From assembly GCA_033557465.1 (NCBI GenBank), contig CM066035.1, positions 898,845,309 to 898,909,308 of the forward strand: DNA of 64,000 nucleotides, read 5' to 3'. The notes below the pieces were generated by a model, which had not been told where the DNA came from, did no database searches, and was given only the letters and a program-made list of their open reading frames with translations. This DNA is from Ichthyophis bannanicus (Eukaryota > Chordata > Amphibia > Gymnophiona > Ichthyophiidae). Made by a program: the position numbers and the translations under genes. Positions 21,866 to 31,100 of the stretch are shown here, in pieces (position 1 is the stretch's first letter; each line of letters begins with the position of its first letter).

Positions 21866-22202
21866 GCTAAAGAACCTAGGGAAAGTAGAGAATCAATTTC
21901 CTTCTTTTTTTTTTTTTGAATACTTTATTTATTAATCATCAGTAACATAACATAACAACCAGTACAATGCCTACAATAAGCCTCTGCGGAGTGTACTCTT
22001 ATCCCCGCTAGAGGCAAACCATATACAGTTTTGTAACAACAGTAAAAAGCAACACATACGGTTATAGAATTTTATAAATTAGATTGAACAAACCTCCCCA
22101 CCCCCCACCCATCCCTCCCGTCGCCGCAACCACAAGCATCACCATATAGGTTTAGCAATAATCTGTTCCCAGGTTCCCCACCTCCTACTTTCCAGGGGAG
22201 CC

Positions 22203-23937
22203 TCCAAGACTCCTTCTGCACAGAAACCTCCTACTTCAGGAGTTGGCAAGTCTTCTAAGGGAACAGGTGGTGGAACCGGTGCCTCACCACCTGGAAGGGC
22301 AAGGCTTCTACTCCAGATACTTCCTGGTACCAAAAAGGACAGGAGGCCTCCGGCCTATCCTAGACTTGCGAAACTTAAACAAGTTTCTGGAGAGGGAAAA
22401 GTTCAAGATGCTTACCCTTGGGATACTGCTGCCCTACCTCCAGCAGGGAGATTGGCTATGCTCCTTAGATCTAAAGGATTCTTATACTCACATCCTCATC
22501 CATCCGGACCACAGACAATGTCTCAGATTTGTGGTGGGAGGAAACCATTTCCAGTACAGAGTACTTCCCTTTGGCCTATCTTCCGCCCCCAGGGTTTTCA
22601 CCAAATGCCTGGCGGTGATGGCGGCCTTTCTCAGGAATCAAGGAATTTTCGTCTTCCCATACCTGGACGACTGGCTCATCAGGGGCCAGTCTCTCCAGGA
22701 GGCCAGACAAGCCACTCTTCGCACTGTCTCTCTACTTCAGCATCTGAGCTTTGTCATAAACTACGCAAAGTCCACTTTGCTCCCCTCACAGAACCTAGAG
22801 TTTATAGGGGCAAGATTAGACACCCTGCAGGCAAGAGTTTACTTGCCCGAGGACAGGGCCCACAGACTGATGGACTTGGCCAACCAGTTCCAAAGCAATT
22901 CTCAGATCTCCGCCAGGCACTTCCTGCGGCTCCTGGGCCACATGGCATCCACGGTACATGTGACTCCGAATGCCCATCTGCACATGCGGGCTGCTCAGTG
23001 GTGCCTCAGAGCTCAGTGGGCGCAGACCACAGGCGACCTCCGAGACAGAATAAAGGTGTCCAAACCACTTTTGGACTCCTTGCAGTGGTGGCTACATCTC
23101 CCAAACCTTCTCAGGGAGGTGCCTTTTCAGGCCCCGGCACACACAAGGGTGCTGGCGACCGATGCTTCCTTAAAGGTCTGGGGTGCACATTACCAGGGCA
23201 CGTGCACTCAAGGCCTCTGGTCTCCTCGGGAGGCCACACAGCAGATCAATCTGTTGGAGCTGCGAGCAATCTGCTTGGCTCTCCAGACTTTTTCTCATGC
23301 CCTCTCTCACCAGTCTGTCTTAGTTCAGACAGACAATCATGTAGCAATGTTCTATGTGAACAAGAAAGGGCTCACAGGGTCCAGACTCCTGTGTCAGGAG
23401 GCGCAGGCCCTTTGCTCCTTTGCAGTCAAACATGGCATGTTTCTCAAAGCAGTTTATCTACCTGGTCAGGAGAACTTCTTGGCAGACAAACTAAGCAGGA
23501 TTCTCCAGACTCACGAATGGCAGTTGAATCCACTGGTGGTCCAGCAGATCTTTCTACGATGGGGATTTCCATCAATTGATCTCTTTGCAAGTCCACTGAA
23601 CCGTCAGCTGCCCAGGTTTTGCTCCAGACAGCCGCATCCCCTGAGAATGGCAGCAGATGCGTTTCTGATCTCTTGGTCTACGGGCCTCCTGTATGCATTT
23701 CCTCCCACGCCCCTGGTGGCCCGAACTCTGTTCAAGATTCTACAGGACAAGGCCTCAGTGATTCTGGTAGCCCCCAGATGGCCGAGGCAACCGTGGTTTC
23801 CACTTCTTCAGCAGTTGGTGGTGGAAACTCCATTCCCTCTGGGGTTGCAACCTAATCTCCTGTCTCAGGATCAGGGGTCCCTTCTGCACCCCAATCTCAG
23901 ATCCCTCAATCTGATGGCCTGGCTGCTGAAAGGATAG
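22203..23937 (+). pseudogene. DIRS reverse transcriptase and RNase H, copy c (long open frame)
   Basis: A frame of at least 564 codons is open. RT: GFYSRYFLVPKRTGGLRPIL, CSLDLKDSYTHILIHP, LPFGLSSAPRVFTK and FVFPYLDDWLIRG, the last with the catalytic YLDD pair. RNase H: RVLATDASLKVWGAHY, INLLELRAI, VLVQTDNHVAMFYVNKKG and LPGQENFLADKLSRI. After RNase H comes a region shared by all DIRS copies (WGFPSIDLFASPLN, LVARTLFKILQDKASVILV). The stop at 23937 is followed in the +1 frame by the recombinase, an overlapping arrangement known in DIRS. The N-terminus is lost, so this is a remnant despite its length. Confidence 0.88.
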
Positions 23938-24975
23938 TGCTAGCTCCCTTACTTCTACCTAGGGAAGTTGAGGAGGTGGTCTTGGCCTCTAGGAGGCAGT
24001 CCACCAGAAAGTCCTATGCCCTCAAGTGGTGTAGGTTCACAATATGGTGTGCCCAGCCCAATGAAGATCCTTTCTCCTGACTTGTGCCAGTAGTACTACA
24101 ATACCTACTTCACCTGTCAGACCTAGGCCTTAAGTCCAACTCTGTTCTGGTCCACCTCAGTGCTCTATCAGCACACCACTCACCGGTGGAGGGTCAGTCT
24201 CTGTCCGTCCACCCCTTGGTGTCCCGCTTCCTCAGAGGCCTGCTTCTGCTCAAGCCTCCGATTCGTCCACCAGCCACTGAGTGGGATTTGAATGTGGTCT
24301 TGCAGCAACTTACTCGCCCACCGTTTGAGCCGATGGCTACTTGCCATTTACGCTTCCTTTCTTGGAAGGCGCTCTTCCTGGTAGCTCTTACCTCGGCCAG
24401 ACGTGTGAGTGAACTACAAGCTCTGGTTTCTGATAGACCGTACACACGGTTCTATAGGAACAGGGTGGTCCTACGGACCCATCCTAAGTTCCTTCCAAAA
24501 GTTGTCTCCTCTTTCCACCTCACCCAGGAGGTGGTTCTTCCGACATTCTTTCCCAGGCCGCATACCAGCCGGGCTGAAACAGTCTTGCATACCCTGGACT
24601 GTAAGAGGGCGTTGTCCTTTTACATAGAACGTATGCGGGGGCATCGAAGGGCTACTCAGCTCTTCGTCTCCTTTGACCCTAATAAACTGGGGCTACCTGT
24701 CTCCAAGAGTACGCTGTCCACTTGAGTAGCAGATTGTATCGCCTGGACGTACAAGGCAGCCGACCTCTCCCTGCAGGGTCGAGTCACGGCCCACCGTGTC
24801 AGGGCGAAAGCCGCGTCAGTAGCTCATCTCCGCTCTGTTCCGTTGGCAGACATCTGCCAGGCTGCTACTTGGTCTTCAAGCCAGACTTTTGCAGCCTACT
24901 ACTGCCTCGAGAGAGAATCCCGAAGGGACAGTGCTTTCGGACAGGCGGTACTCTGTAATCTCGTTGAGGTTTAGG
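23890..24975 (+). pseudogene. DIRS tyrosine recombinase, copy c (two in-frame stops)
   Basis: Starts in the frame of LAAERIVLAPLLLPREVEEV, overlapping RNase H. It runs through RRQSTRKSYALKWCRF, LGLKSNSVLVHLSALSAHH, the Arg box TSARRVSELQALV, the His-x-x-Arg box TAHRVRAKAAS, and FAAYYCLERE with the candidate Tyr nucleophile. The enzyme would integrate a circular DNA intermediate. TGA at about 24076 and TGA at 24723-24725 interrupt it. The second is at the same codon as the TGA of copy a. Catalytic residues are otherwise retained. Confidence 0.82.
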
Positions 24976-25121
24976 CAACTCCTACCCTCTGGCCTTTGTG
25001 TTGGGCTACCGTATGGGGGTGTTCTCAGAGGATATTCTTATCACGGATACTGAGGCTCGGCAGAGGGAGCCATTTTTTCAGCTTTGGGTTCCCGGTAGCC
25101 TAGAGCTGGGGAGTCCCATAT

Positions 25122-25212
25122 GTGAGGACTGACTTCCTGCTTGGTCCTGGAGAAAGAGTAGTTACTCACCTGTAACAGGTGTTCTACAGGAGCAGCAGGA
25201 ATCAGTCCTCAC
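25122..25212 (+). repeat. DIRS internal complementary region, copy c
   Basis: The junction reads GGAGAAAGAGTAGTTACTC, not AAGCGTAG as in copies a and b. The right end of this copy shows the matching change (CTACTCTTT), so the ICR and terminal repeat have changed together. Confidence 0.85.
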
Positions 25213-25287
25213 GACCCTCCCTCCTCTCCTGGAGTTGCAGTCATATACTTTATTTTGTTTTTTTGCTATCTTTTAGCTATGTCATCA

Positions 25288-25475
25288 GACTGAGCAAGAT
25301 GGCACCCTTGGGCGGGAAGGGGGCCGTGCAGGCACGCTGCATTCCCAATGGCTTTCTTTGAAAGCTGGGTAAATGCTCCACACGGGGGCTCCGTCGGTGC
25401 CGATGTCACCCATATGTGAGGACTGATTCCTGCTGCTCCTGGAGAACACCTATTACAGGTGAGTAACTACTCTTT
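25288..25475 (+). repeat. DIRS right terminal repeat, copy c
   Basis: GACTGAGCAAGATGGCACCC to GAGTAACTACTCTTT. It includes CAG/GTGAGT at 25456-25464 in the PHKA2 sense. Confidence 0.88.
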
Positions 25476-25986
25476 ATCTTGATACTTTTGAAGATGATTC
25501 TCTGGGACTATGTCTAATTACTTTTGACATTGAGTCGCTTTATACTAACATCCCTCAGGAAGGTGCTCTGACTGTAATACGCAAATATCTGAACTTACGT
25601 CCTGGCCCCTTGTATGCCAACAGAATTTCTAGTGGAGTTAGCCCTTATAACACTCACTAAGAATTATTTCATTTTTGATGGGATCTATTATCAGCAAATA
25701 AAGGGTACTGCTATGGATGCCACCATGGCCCCTGACATAGTGAATCTTTATCTTGCTGAATTTGAAGCAGCACACCTTTGGATTTTCCTTTTTCCACTCA
25801 GGTGGTATCCTGGAAACGATGCATTGACGACATCCTTGTAATGTGGAGAGGGAATGTTGATCAATTAACACAGTTTCACGAATGGCTCAATACATAAGAA
25901 CATAAGATATGCCATACTGGGTCAGACCAAGGTCCATCAAGCCCAGTATCCTGTTTCCAACAGTGGCTGATCTAGGTCATACGTAC

Positions 25987-27440
25987 TGTCACCCCTTCGT
26001 CGTGCAGCACCTCCTGCTGGTCACAGCTGGTACTGCACCCGGGTGTAAAGTACTGGCCTTTTCAATATTTATAGTCCTTGCCAGTACACAAATAAGTTGT
26101 GACACCGAAATCGGTTTAACTGGGTTTTATTCCCCGTCCCGTAGGATTCTTTCAAAAGTATAACAATCAAATCAACATAACCCTTCTCGGGTAAACAAAA
26201 AGAACTATAACAAAAATAGCTTTCCTTTCAGCAAACAAAATATGAATGGAAGCAGAAATACAGCTTGTCAGGTTTCCAGATAAAGGCTTCTCTGGAGCCG
26301 TTCAGCCTTCTATCTGAGAGACTCTATTTGGTCAGCTAGTATCAAACTACAGTCCATCTGTTCAACAGGCAATTCACTGTTATCCTCTATTGCATAAGGC
26401 TCATACTGCATGGGAACACTGTCATGTACAGATGCTTCGTCACTTCTCTCCTGAGGTAGTTTGTTCAACAAACTTTCCAGCTTGTGACGTACTTGACTCT
26501 CTACAGAATGTACCTGTTTGGCTTTACCATATTCTCTGGAGTTGCTCAACCAGGAGCCTTTCCTCTGCCTCTGGTTATCAGGCAGAGTAAAGCAGTTAGC
26601 TGCCCAGCTATTAGAAAGTGGAACCTTTGTTCGGGGTTTTGTTTTAACAAGAGCTTTACAAACAGCTGTTGTCTCCAACGGCAGTTTCTGAGAAGGCTTA
26701 TGCCAGTTATATCCCTCTGCAGGGTTCTCTCTCACAGGTAACAAGCTTTGTTCTATATTCTGTCTGTAGCCCAGACTCTGGAGTTTTCCTGCTTTCATTA
26801 AGTTAGCATTATAGGGCTTTTGTTTCTCATACAAATGCCTCTCATAGCTCAGCTTAGCATTTCTCCTCTCTGGCTCAGAATAGCTTTTCCTAGCTTGTAA
26901 CTTGTGTCTTAGGGCATAGCTTCTATCAAGGCTGCTGCATACACTGTCCCTGTCTGAATTCAGTTGCTCATCTCTTTCACTTAATTGTTCATCAGACTCA
27001 CTCAGACTTTCATTCAGCCAGTGCCTTCTGCCTTGCTGTAGAGACCTGGGATGTCTGTGTCCTTCCCACTCTGGATATCTCCTCTGCCTGGGAATATCCT
27101 TTCTCCTTGGGTCTTTCAACTCTCTTGGTTGCCTTGATTCTCTTAATCTCCTTCGTCTCTCAGGTCTCCCAGCTTCCTCAGCTCTCTCTGCTTCCCCCTC
27201 CTGTGAGCTGTGCTGATTATTTACGTAATCCCCAGCTGCACCACACCCTAGCCTATTGGGGTCAGGTGGGACCTTCCTTGCCTCCCTACTGGCTGGGTGA
27301 TAATTCCAGGCTTGTGACCTCACTCCCTTATACCCATTCTGATACCCTTGTGTCATGTGCTCTCTCCACACGTCACTGTATACTTGAGGAGTAGTGTTTT
27401 TTAGCTCCACAGGGGGCTCTAGAGAGTCTGCTCTGTGACA
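25987..27440 (-). mobile_element. Solo-LTR-like element 1 with an internal ORF
   Basis: The 1454-bp unit begins TGTCAC and ends GTGACA. It is flanked by GTAC at 25983-25986 and 27441-27444, where the intact CR1 has a single GTAC. TG...CA ends with a 4-bp duplication fit an LTR. On the minus strand a polyadenylation signal (GGAATAAAACC) lies about 140 nt from the 3' end. No direct repeats or internal retroviral genes are present, so it is probably a solo LTR. A second element of the same type is at 53774-55107. Confidence 0.7.
26310..27437 (-). CDS. LTR-encoded ORF of unknown function, element 1
   Basis: The frame is open across the upstream three quarters of the element (U3 region if it is an LTR). 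The formal start Met at 27474 lies in flanking CR1, so the true start is more likely the MTQGYQNGYKG Met near 27355. The protein is very rich in Arg, Glu, Ser and Gln (RRRRLRESRQPRELKDPRRK, ESDEQLSERDEQLNSDRD). It ends in an acidic tail with EQMDCSLILADQIESLR. I recognise no domain. The C-terminal MDC-S/T-LI motif recurs in the ORF at 54136-55080. It could be a selected accessory product or a remnant of gag-like sequence. Confidence 0.5.
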   Translation of the reverse strand, partial: HRADSLEPPVELKNTTPQVYSDVWREHMTQGYQNGYKGVRSQAWNYHPASREARKVPPDPNRLGCGAAGDYVNNQHSSQEGEAERAEEAGRPERRRRLRESRQPRELKDPRRKDIPRQRRYPEWEGHRHPRSLQQGRRHWLNESLSESDEQLSERDEQLNSDRDSVCSSLDRSYALRHKLQARKSYSEPERRNAKLSYERHLYEKQKPYNANLMKAGKLQSLGYRQNIEQSLLPVRENPAEGYNWHKPSQKLPLETTAVCKALVKTKPRTKVPLSNSWAANCFTLPDNQRQRKGSWLSNSREYGKAKQVHSVESQVRHKLESLLNKLPQERSDEASVHDSVPMQYEPYAIEDNSELPVEQMDCSLILADQIESLR

Positions 27441-27877
27441 GTACCTAGCAGTTTCCCCAAAAGACACAGGTTCCACAATGCTTGTATTGGATCAAGCAGT
27501 GATATCCTGGGTCCCTTTTTAATAATGGTTTATGGACCTTTCCTCCAGGAACTTGTCCAAACCTTTTTTTTAAACCCAGCTACACTAACAGCCTTTACTA
27601 CATCCTCCGGTAACAAATTCCAGAGTTTGATTACATGTTGAGTGAAAAAATATTTTCTTTTATTAGTCTTAAATAGTTTACCCTGTAGCTTCATTGCATG
27701 TCCCCTAGTCTTTCTATATTCTGATAGCGTAAACAATCGATCTATGTTTACCTGTTCCACTCCGTTCATTAATTTATAGACTTCTATCATATCTCCCCTC
27801 AGCCGTCTCTTTTCCAGGTTAAAGAGCCCTAACCTTTTTAGCCTTTCTTCATAGGGGTATCCTTCCATCCCCTTTAC

Positions 27878-28276
27878 AAAGTCCAACATGACAACCACAA
27901 ACAGGGCGTTCAGTTTTTATGTCCCCAAATGCTGGAATGCTCTACCCCCTGACATTAGGACCATTGCCAATCTATATCAGTTCAGGAAGGCTCTAAAAAC
28001 CCACCTTTTCCTCCAATACTTCCCAGCCAGCAATTGAACCTAGAGATCCCTCTCAAGAAATGACCCACTCTAGAAAGGCCCTTACATGCATTATCTGATT
28101 TTTACCTATCCTTGCAGTGTAAATAGCTTATGTATATAGTTAACCCTGTTATCCAAGTTTGTACTCCTGTTCGATGTAAAACCTGACAGCTTGTCGTTAT
28201 GGTCGTTATGTTATGATGTAAACCGCGCTGGTACTAAATAGCGCGGTATATAAGAAACTGTAATAAATAAATAAAA
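27878..28276 (+). mobile_element. L2-like LINE 3' tail inserted in CR1-B
   Basis: Encodes RAFSFYVPKCWNALPPDIRT and FRKALKTHLFLQYFPASN before the stop. The 3' UTR has ACCGCGCTGGTACTAAATAGCGCGGT and ends in AATAAATAAATAAAA. Flanked by TAC at 27875-27877 and 28277-28279. Confidence 0.85.
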
Positions 28277-28567
28277 TACCATTTTGGTGGCTCTTCTCTG
28301 AACCCTTTCTAATAACGCTATATCCTTTGTAAGATACGGTGACCAGAATTGCACACAATATTCAAGGTGCGGTCTCACCATGGAACGGTATAGAGGCATT
28401 ATAATATCTTTTGTTTTATTTTCCATTCCTTTCCTTATGATACCTAGCATTCTATTTGCTCTCTTGGCCACCGCTGCATACTGGGCGGAGGGTTTTAACA
28501 TGTTATCCACAATGACGCCTAAATCTTTTTCCTTGAACCTCAAGATGCAGTTTAATATGGATGAAAT

Positions 28568-30384
28568 TTATTTATTTATTTACATTCTCTTATATACCGC
28601 ACTATTCGGCATCAGCGCGGTTTACATGGAACAAAATGCTCAGTACAAATAACATGTATGAGTTTACAGATAACAGGGATCAAAAACTTGGATAACAGGG
28701 GTAACTATTTACAAAACTTACTACATGGAAACAAAATCAAAGAGGATGCATAGAAAACACAATCCACGTCATGGGTTTGAGTGTCAACTTGGTGTGTTGT
28801 TGGTATGCTATAAGTTTGTCTGGGAATGTGGATGGTATGGGGGTGTCTTGGAGCTCTAAGGGATGCAGTTGGGCTCAATAAGGTACTTGTTGAAGAGGTG
28901 ACCTTTGAGGGCTTTCCTGAACTGTGGTAGATTCTTAATAGCCCGGATATCATGGGGTAATGAATTCCAGTATCTTGGGGCACTGAGACTGAAAGCCCTG
29001 TTGGCTGTCGATTTAGTGCAAACAGTAAGTGCCTTCAGTATGGTTAAGGAGTTTATAGCCGTGGATCTTCTTACTCTATTTGGTGATGTGGCATGGATGA
29101 GGGAGGTTAAGGATGTGGATGAGAGATTGTGAACAGCTTTAAAAGTGATTATCAAGATCTTGAAAACTATTCTAGCCTGGATGGGTAGCCAATGCAACTG
29201 TATTAGCAGAGGCGTCACGTGGTCGCTCCTGGATGCTCCATGGAGGATTCTTGCTGCCGTGTTCATGGCTAGCTGCAGCGGGTTTAGTGTAGACTGGGGA
29301 AGACCTTGTAATATGGCATTGGCATAGTCGAAATGAGGTATGACCAATGCCTGGAAAATTGTCCGAAAGTCAGATGGTTCAAGCATGGAGCGTAGATGCC
29401 TAAGTGAGTGGATCTTGTAGTAGACTGATCTGACTATGTTTCCTATGTGAGCCTTCATATCCAGGCGTTGATCTAGGATGACTCCCAGGTATCGTATTGA
29501 TGGTTTAGAGTGCAGCTCAGCTTCTTTTACTTTAAGATATTGTAGTGGGGTAAAGTTGGGGTTCCTCGTAATGAAGAGTACTTCCGTTTTCTTATGTTGT
29601 ATTCTGAGGTTTTGAGAAAGAAGCCAGTCAGATATTGCATTGAAACAACTCGTCAGTGGGGAGAGGTCCAGATGCTCAGTAGAGAAAGGAATGTAGAGAA
29701 GGACATCGTCTGCGTATAACATGCAGTCGACATTGAAGGACCGGATGATGGTACAAATTGGCTGCATGTAAATATTGAACAAGAGCGCAGAAAGGGAGGA
29801 TCCTTGTGGGACTCCTTGACTTTGGTGGAAAGGTTCAGAATTTGTCCCTCCAGAACGAACATGTTGCCATCTTTCGGACAGGTAGGATCTGCACCATTCG
29901 AGCGCTCGACCATTAATGCCTTTGTCAATCAGTCGTCTTAATAGAAGCTCATGATTTACTGAATCAAAGGCTGCAGCGGTGTCCAGAAAGATGAGAGCAA
30001 AGCCCTTACGGATGTCATCAATGCCTGTGATTATCTTGCAGAAGAGAGTGGTGAGGAGGGTTTCCACTCCATGGAATTCTCTAAAGCCATGTTGGCATGG
30101 GTCTAACGGTGCAGCGGAGTCGATGTGATCCTGTAATTGTCGTTGAGCTTCCTTTTCAATGATTTTTGCAAGTAGTGGAATGCTGGATATGGGTCTATAG
30201 GATTCCACCTGCTGGGGATCAAGTTTGCAGTTTTTTAGCAGAGGTCTAATAGAGGTGCGTTTAAGGGCGGAAGGGAAGGAGCCGGTTGAGAAGGAGAGGG
30301 TCATTATTTTGGACAGTACTGGGCTGAAATGGCTGCAAAGCTCCTTGATCCAGAAGGCTGGGCATGGATCAGACTGGGCAGTAG
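28568..30384 (-). mobile_element. L2-like LINE 3' half inserted in PLE-1
   Basis: The ends are the ATAAATAAAT tail at 28568 and a truncated 5' end at about 30384. TGAAAT at 28562-28567 and 30385-30390 is the likely target duplication. PLE-1 coding sequence (QFNMDEI/ILFLDILI) joins in frame across it. Confidence 0.85.
28856..30370 (-). pseudogene. L2-like reverse transcriptase, 5'-truncated but open
   Basis: About 500 codons are open from DFTTAQSDPCPAFWIKEL to the stop at 28856. RT motifs: VESYRPISSIPLLAKIIEK, QHGFREFHGVETLL, LIFLDTAAAFDSVNHELLL (first catalytic Asp), QGVPQGSSLSALLFNIYM and CMLYADDVLLYI (catalytic ADD), then the thumb and the C-terminal HVTPLLIQLHWLPIQARIVF and FRKALKGHLFNKYL. 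The endonuclease part is absent. The long open frame suggests a fairly young insertion. Confidence 0.85.
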
Positions 30385-31100
30385 TGAAATCCTATTTTTA
30401 GATATCCTTATTAAAAAATCCACATATGGCTTTTTCACCACCATTTTTCGCAAACCTACTAATCGTAACCAACTACTTAGATTTGACATTTTTCACAGTG
30501 TAGTTTAAAGGAAAACTTACCTGCTTCACAGTTTTTATGGTTACGCAGACTTTGCACAGATGTCACAGAATACAATAGTCAGTCTTTAGATATGGCCAAA
30601 AGATTTGCTATTCAAGGCTATCCAATTGAATGCATCAACAAAGGTTATAATAGAGCCCACTTTGCCTTTAGACAAGAGTTACTTTCACCAAAGAAGACAA
30701 TTTCTGACAATAAGTATGTTGGTGTTATCCATTTTTCATATCTTTCATCACGTATTCAAAAGATTATGAAGAAACACTGACATATTTTACAATCTCGCCC
30801 TTGTTTTTCAGATAAGCGACTTGTTGTTGCTCTCAATAGAGCAAACTTTGGTCGATATTCTAGTTTCTTCTTCTGTGCCTGAAGTTCGTAATGCTCCAGT
30901 TCAGACCACAGGACACTTTAGGCGTGGCAGCTATTCTGTTTGTAATCATGCTGCGGTTTTGAATGTTTTTGAGCAGCCAAGTACTAAAAAGAAATATAAG
31001 TTACCTCATCGACAGACTGTAAGTCCATGCTAGTAATTTATGTGACTGTTCTTGCAATCTCCATTATGTAGATAAAACAATAAGAGAGGTAAAAAGCGCT

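Larger units (their letters stand above)
17550..22194 (+). mobile_element. L1-clade LINE, internally deleted and cut by an inversion
   Basis: The 5' part is 17550-20047 (+): a 5' UTR, ORF1, a long inter-ORF gap and the start of ORF2. The 3' end is 21905-22194 on the minus strand, with the poly(A) visible as a T run at 21905-21917. The target-site duplication AAGAAGGAAATTGAT is at 17535-17549, and its reverse complement is at 21892-21906. That fits only if the 3' part has been flipped. Most of ORF2 (RT and C-terminus) is missing. The host sequence at the duplication is PLE-1. Confidence 0.85.
20048..22202. other. Inverted 2.15 kb segment between 8-bp inverted repeats
   Basis: GGCTCCCC at 20048-20055 and GGGGAGCC at 22195-22202 mark the breakpoints. 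Inside, the L1 3' end, two PLE-1 pieces, an L2 tail, and the DIRS left repeat plus gag all lie opposite to their partner sequences outside. Flipping the segment restores element order and the L1 target-site duplication. Confidence 0.85.
22203..25475 (+). mobile_element. DIRS-like element copy c, pol and 3' end (5' half at 20056-20945)
   Basis: The element as a whole consists of 20056-20945 (inverted) plus 22203-25475, about 4.2 kb, with gag C-terminus and pol N-terminus missing at the breakpoint. It was inserted into PLE-1 between PSYVRDLADII (20946 side) and LDTFEDDSLGL (25476 side). It contains RT, RNase H, recombinase, the ICR (25122-25212) and the right terminal repeat (25288-25475). Confidence 0.88.
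25891..28540 (-). mobile_element. CR1 LINE 3' fragment (CR1-B) inserted in PLE-1
   Basis: CR1 sequence is at 25891-25986, 27441-27877 and 28277-28540. It encodes the RT C-terminus (LGVIVDNMLKPSAQYAAVAK, RPHLEYCVQFWSPYL, RVQRRATKMV, then [16 protein letters not shown] and [11 protein letters not shown]) and the 3' UTR. The end near 25891 is the CR1 TTATGTTC-type short repeat. It is closely similar to the full-length copy at 47735-52137. Removing it joins PLE-1 FHEWLN to NLKMQFNMDEI in frame. Two younger insertions interrupt it (25987-27440 and 27878-28276). Confidence 0.88.
17440..31100 (+). mobile_element. Penelope-like element PLE-1, fragmented by nested insertions and an inversion
   Basis: PLE segments, in coding order: 17440-17549 (YYIEELKSQLIDDRFY, KKEID); 21866-21906 minus; 20946-21171 minus (PTIYTLPKVHKSL, TGRLIVSGI, PSYVRDLADII); 25476-25890 + (LITFDIESLYTNIP, WKRCIDDILVMWRG, FHEWLN); 28541-28567 + (NLKMQFNMDEI); 30385-31100 + (ILFLDILIKKSTYGFF, FRKPTNRNQLLRFDIFHS, then a degraded GIY-YIG end). 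Penelope-like elements encode an RT related to telomerase plus a GIY-YIG nuclease. Placed end to end the pieces give one RT with motifs in the right order. The two minus pieces lie inside the inversion at 20048-22202. Confidence 0.85.

Noticed and set aside
22452..23579. 375-codon ORF in a second frame
   Set aside because: It is an out-of-frame shadow of the DIRS RT/RNase H frame, which carries all the motifs.
26310..27476. 388-codon ORF as a host gene
   Set aside because: It lies wholly in a TG...CA unit with a 4-bp target duplication inside a CR1, and its formal Met is in the CR1 flank. It was kept only as an element-encoded ORF.
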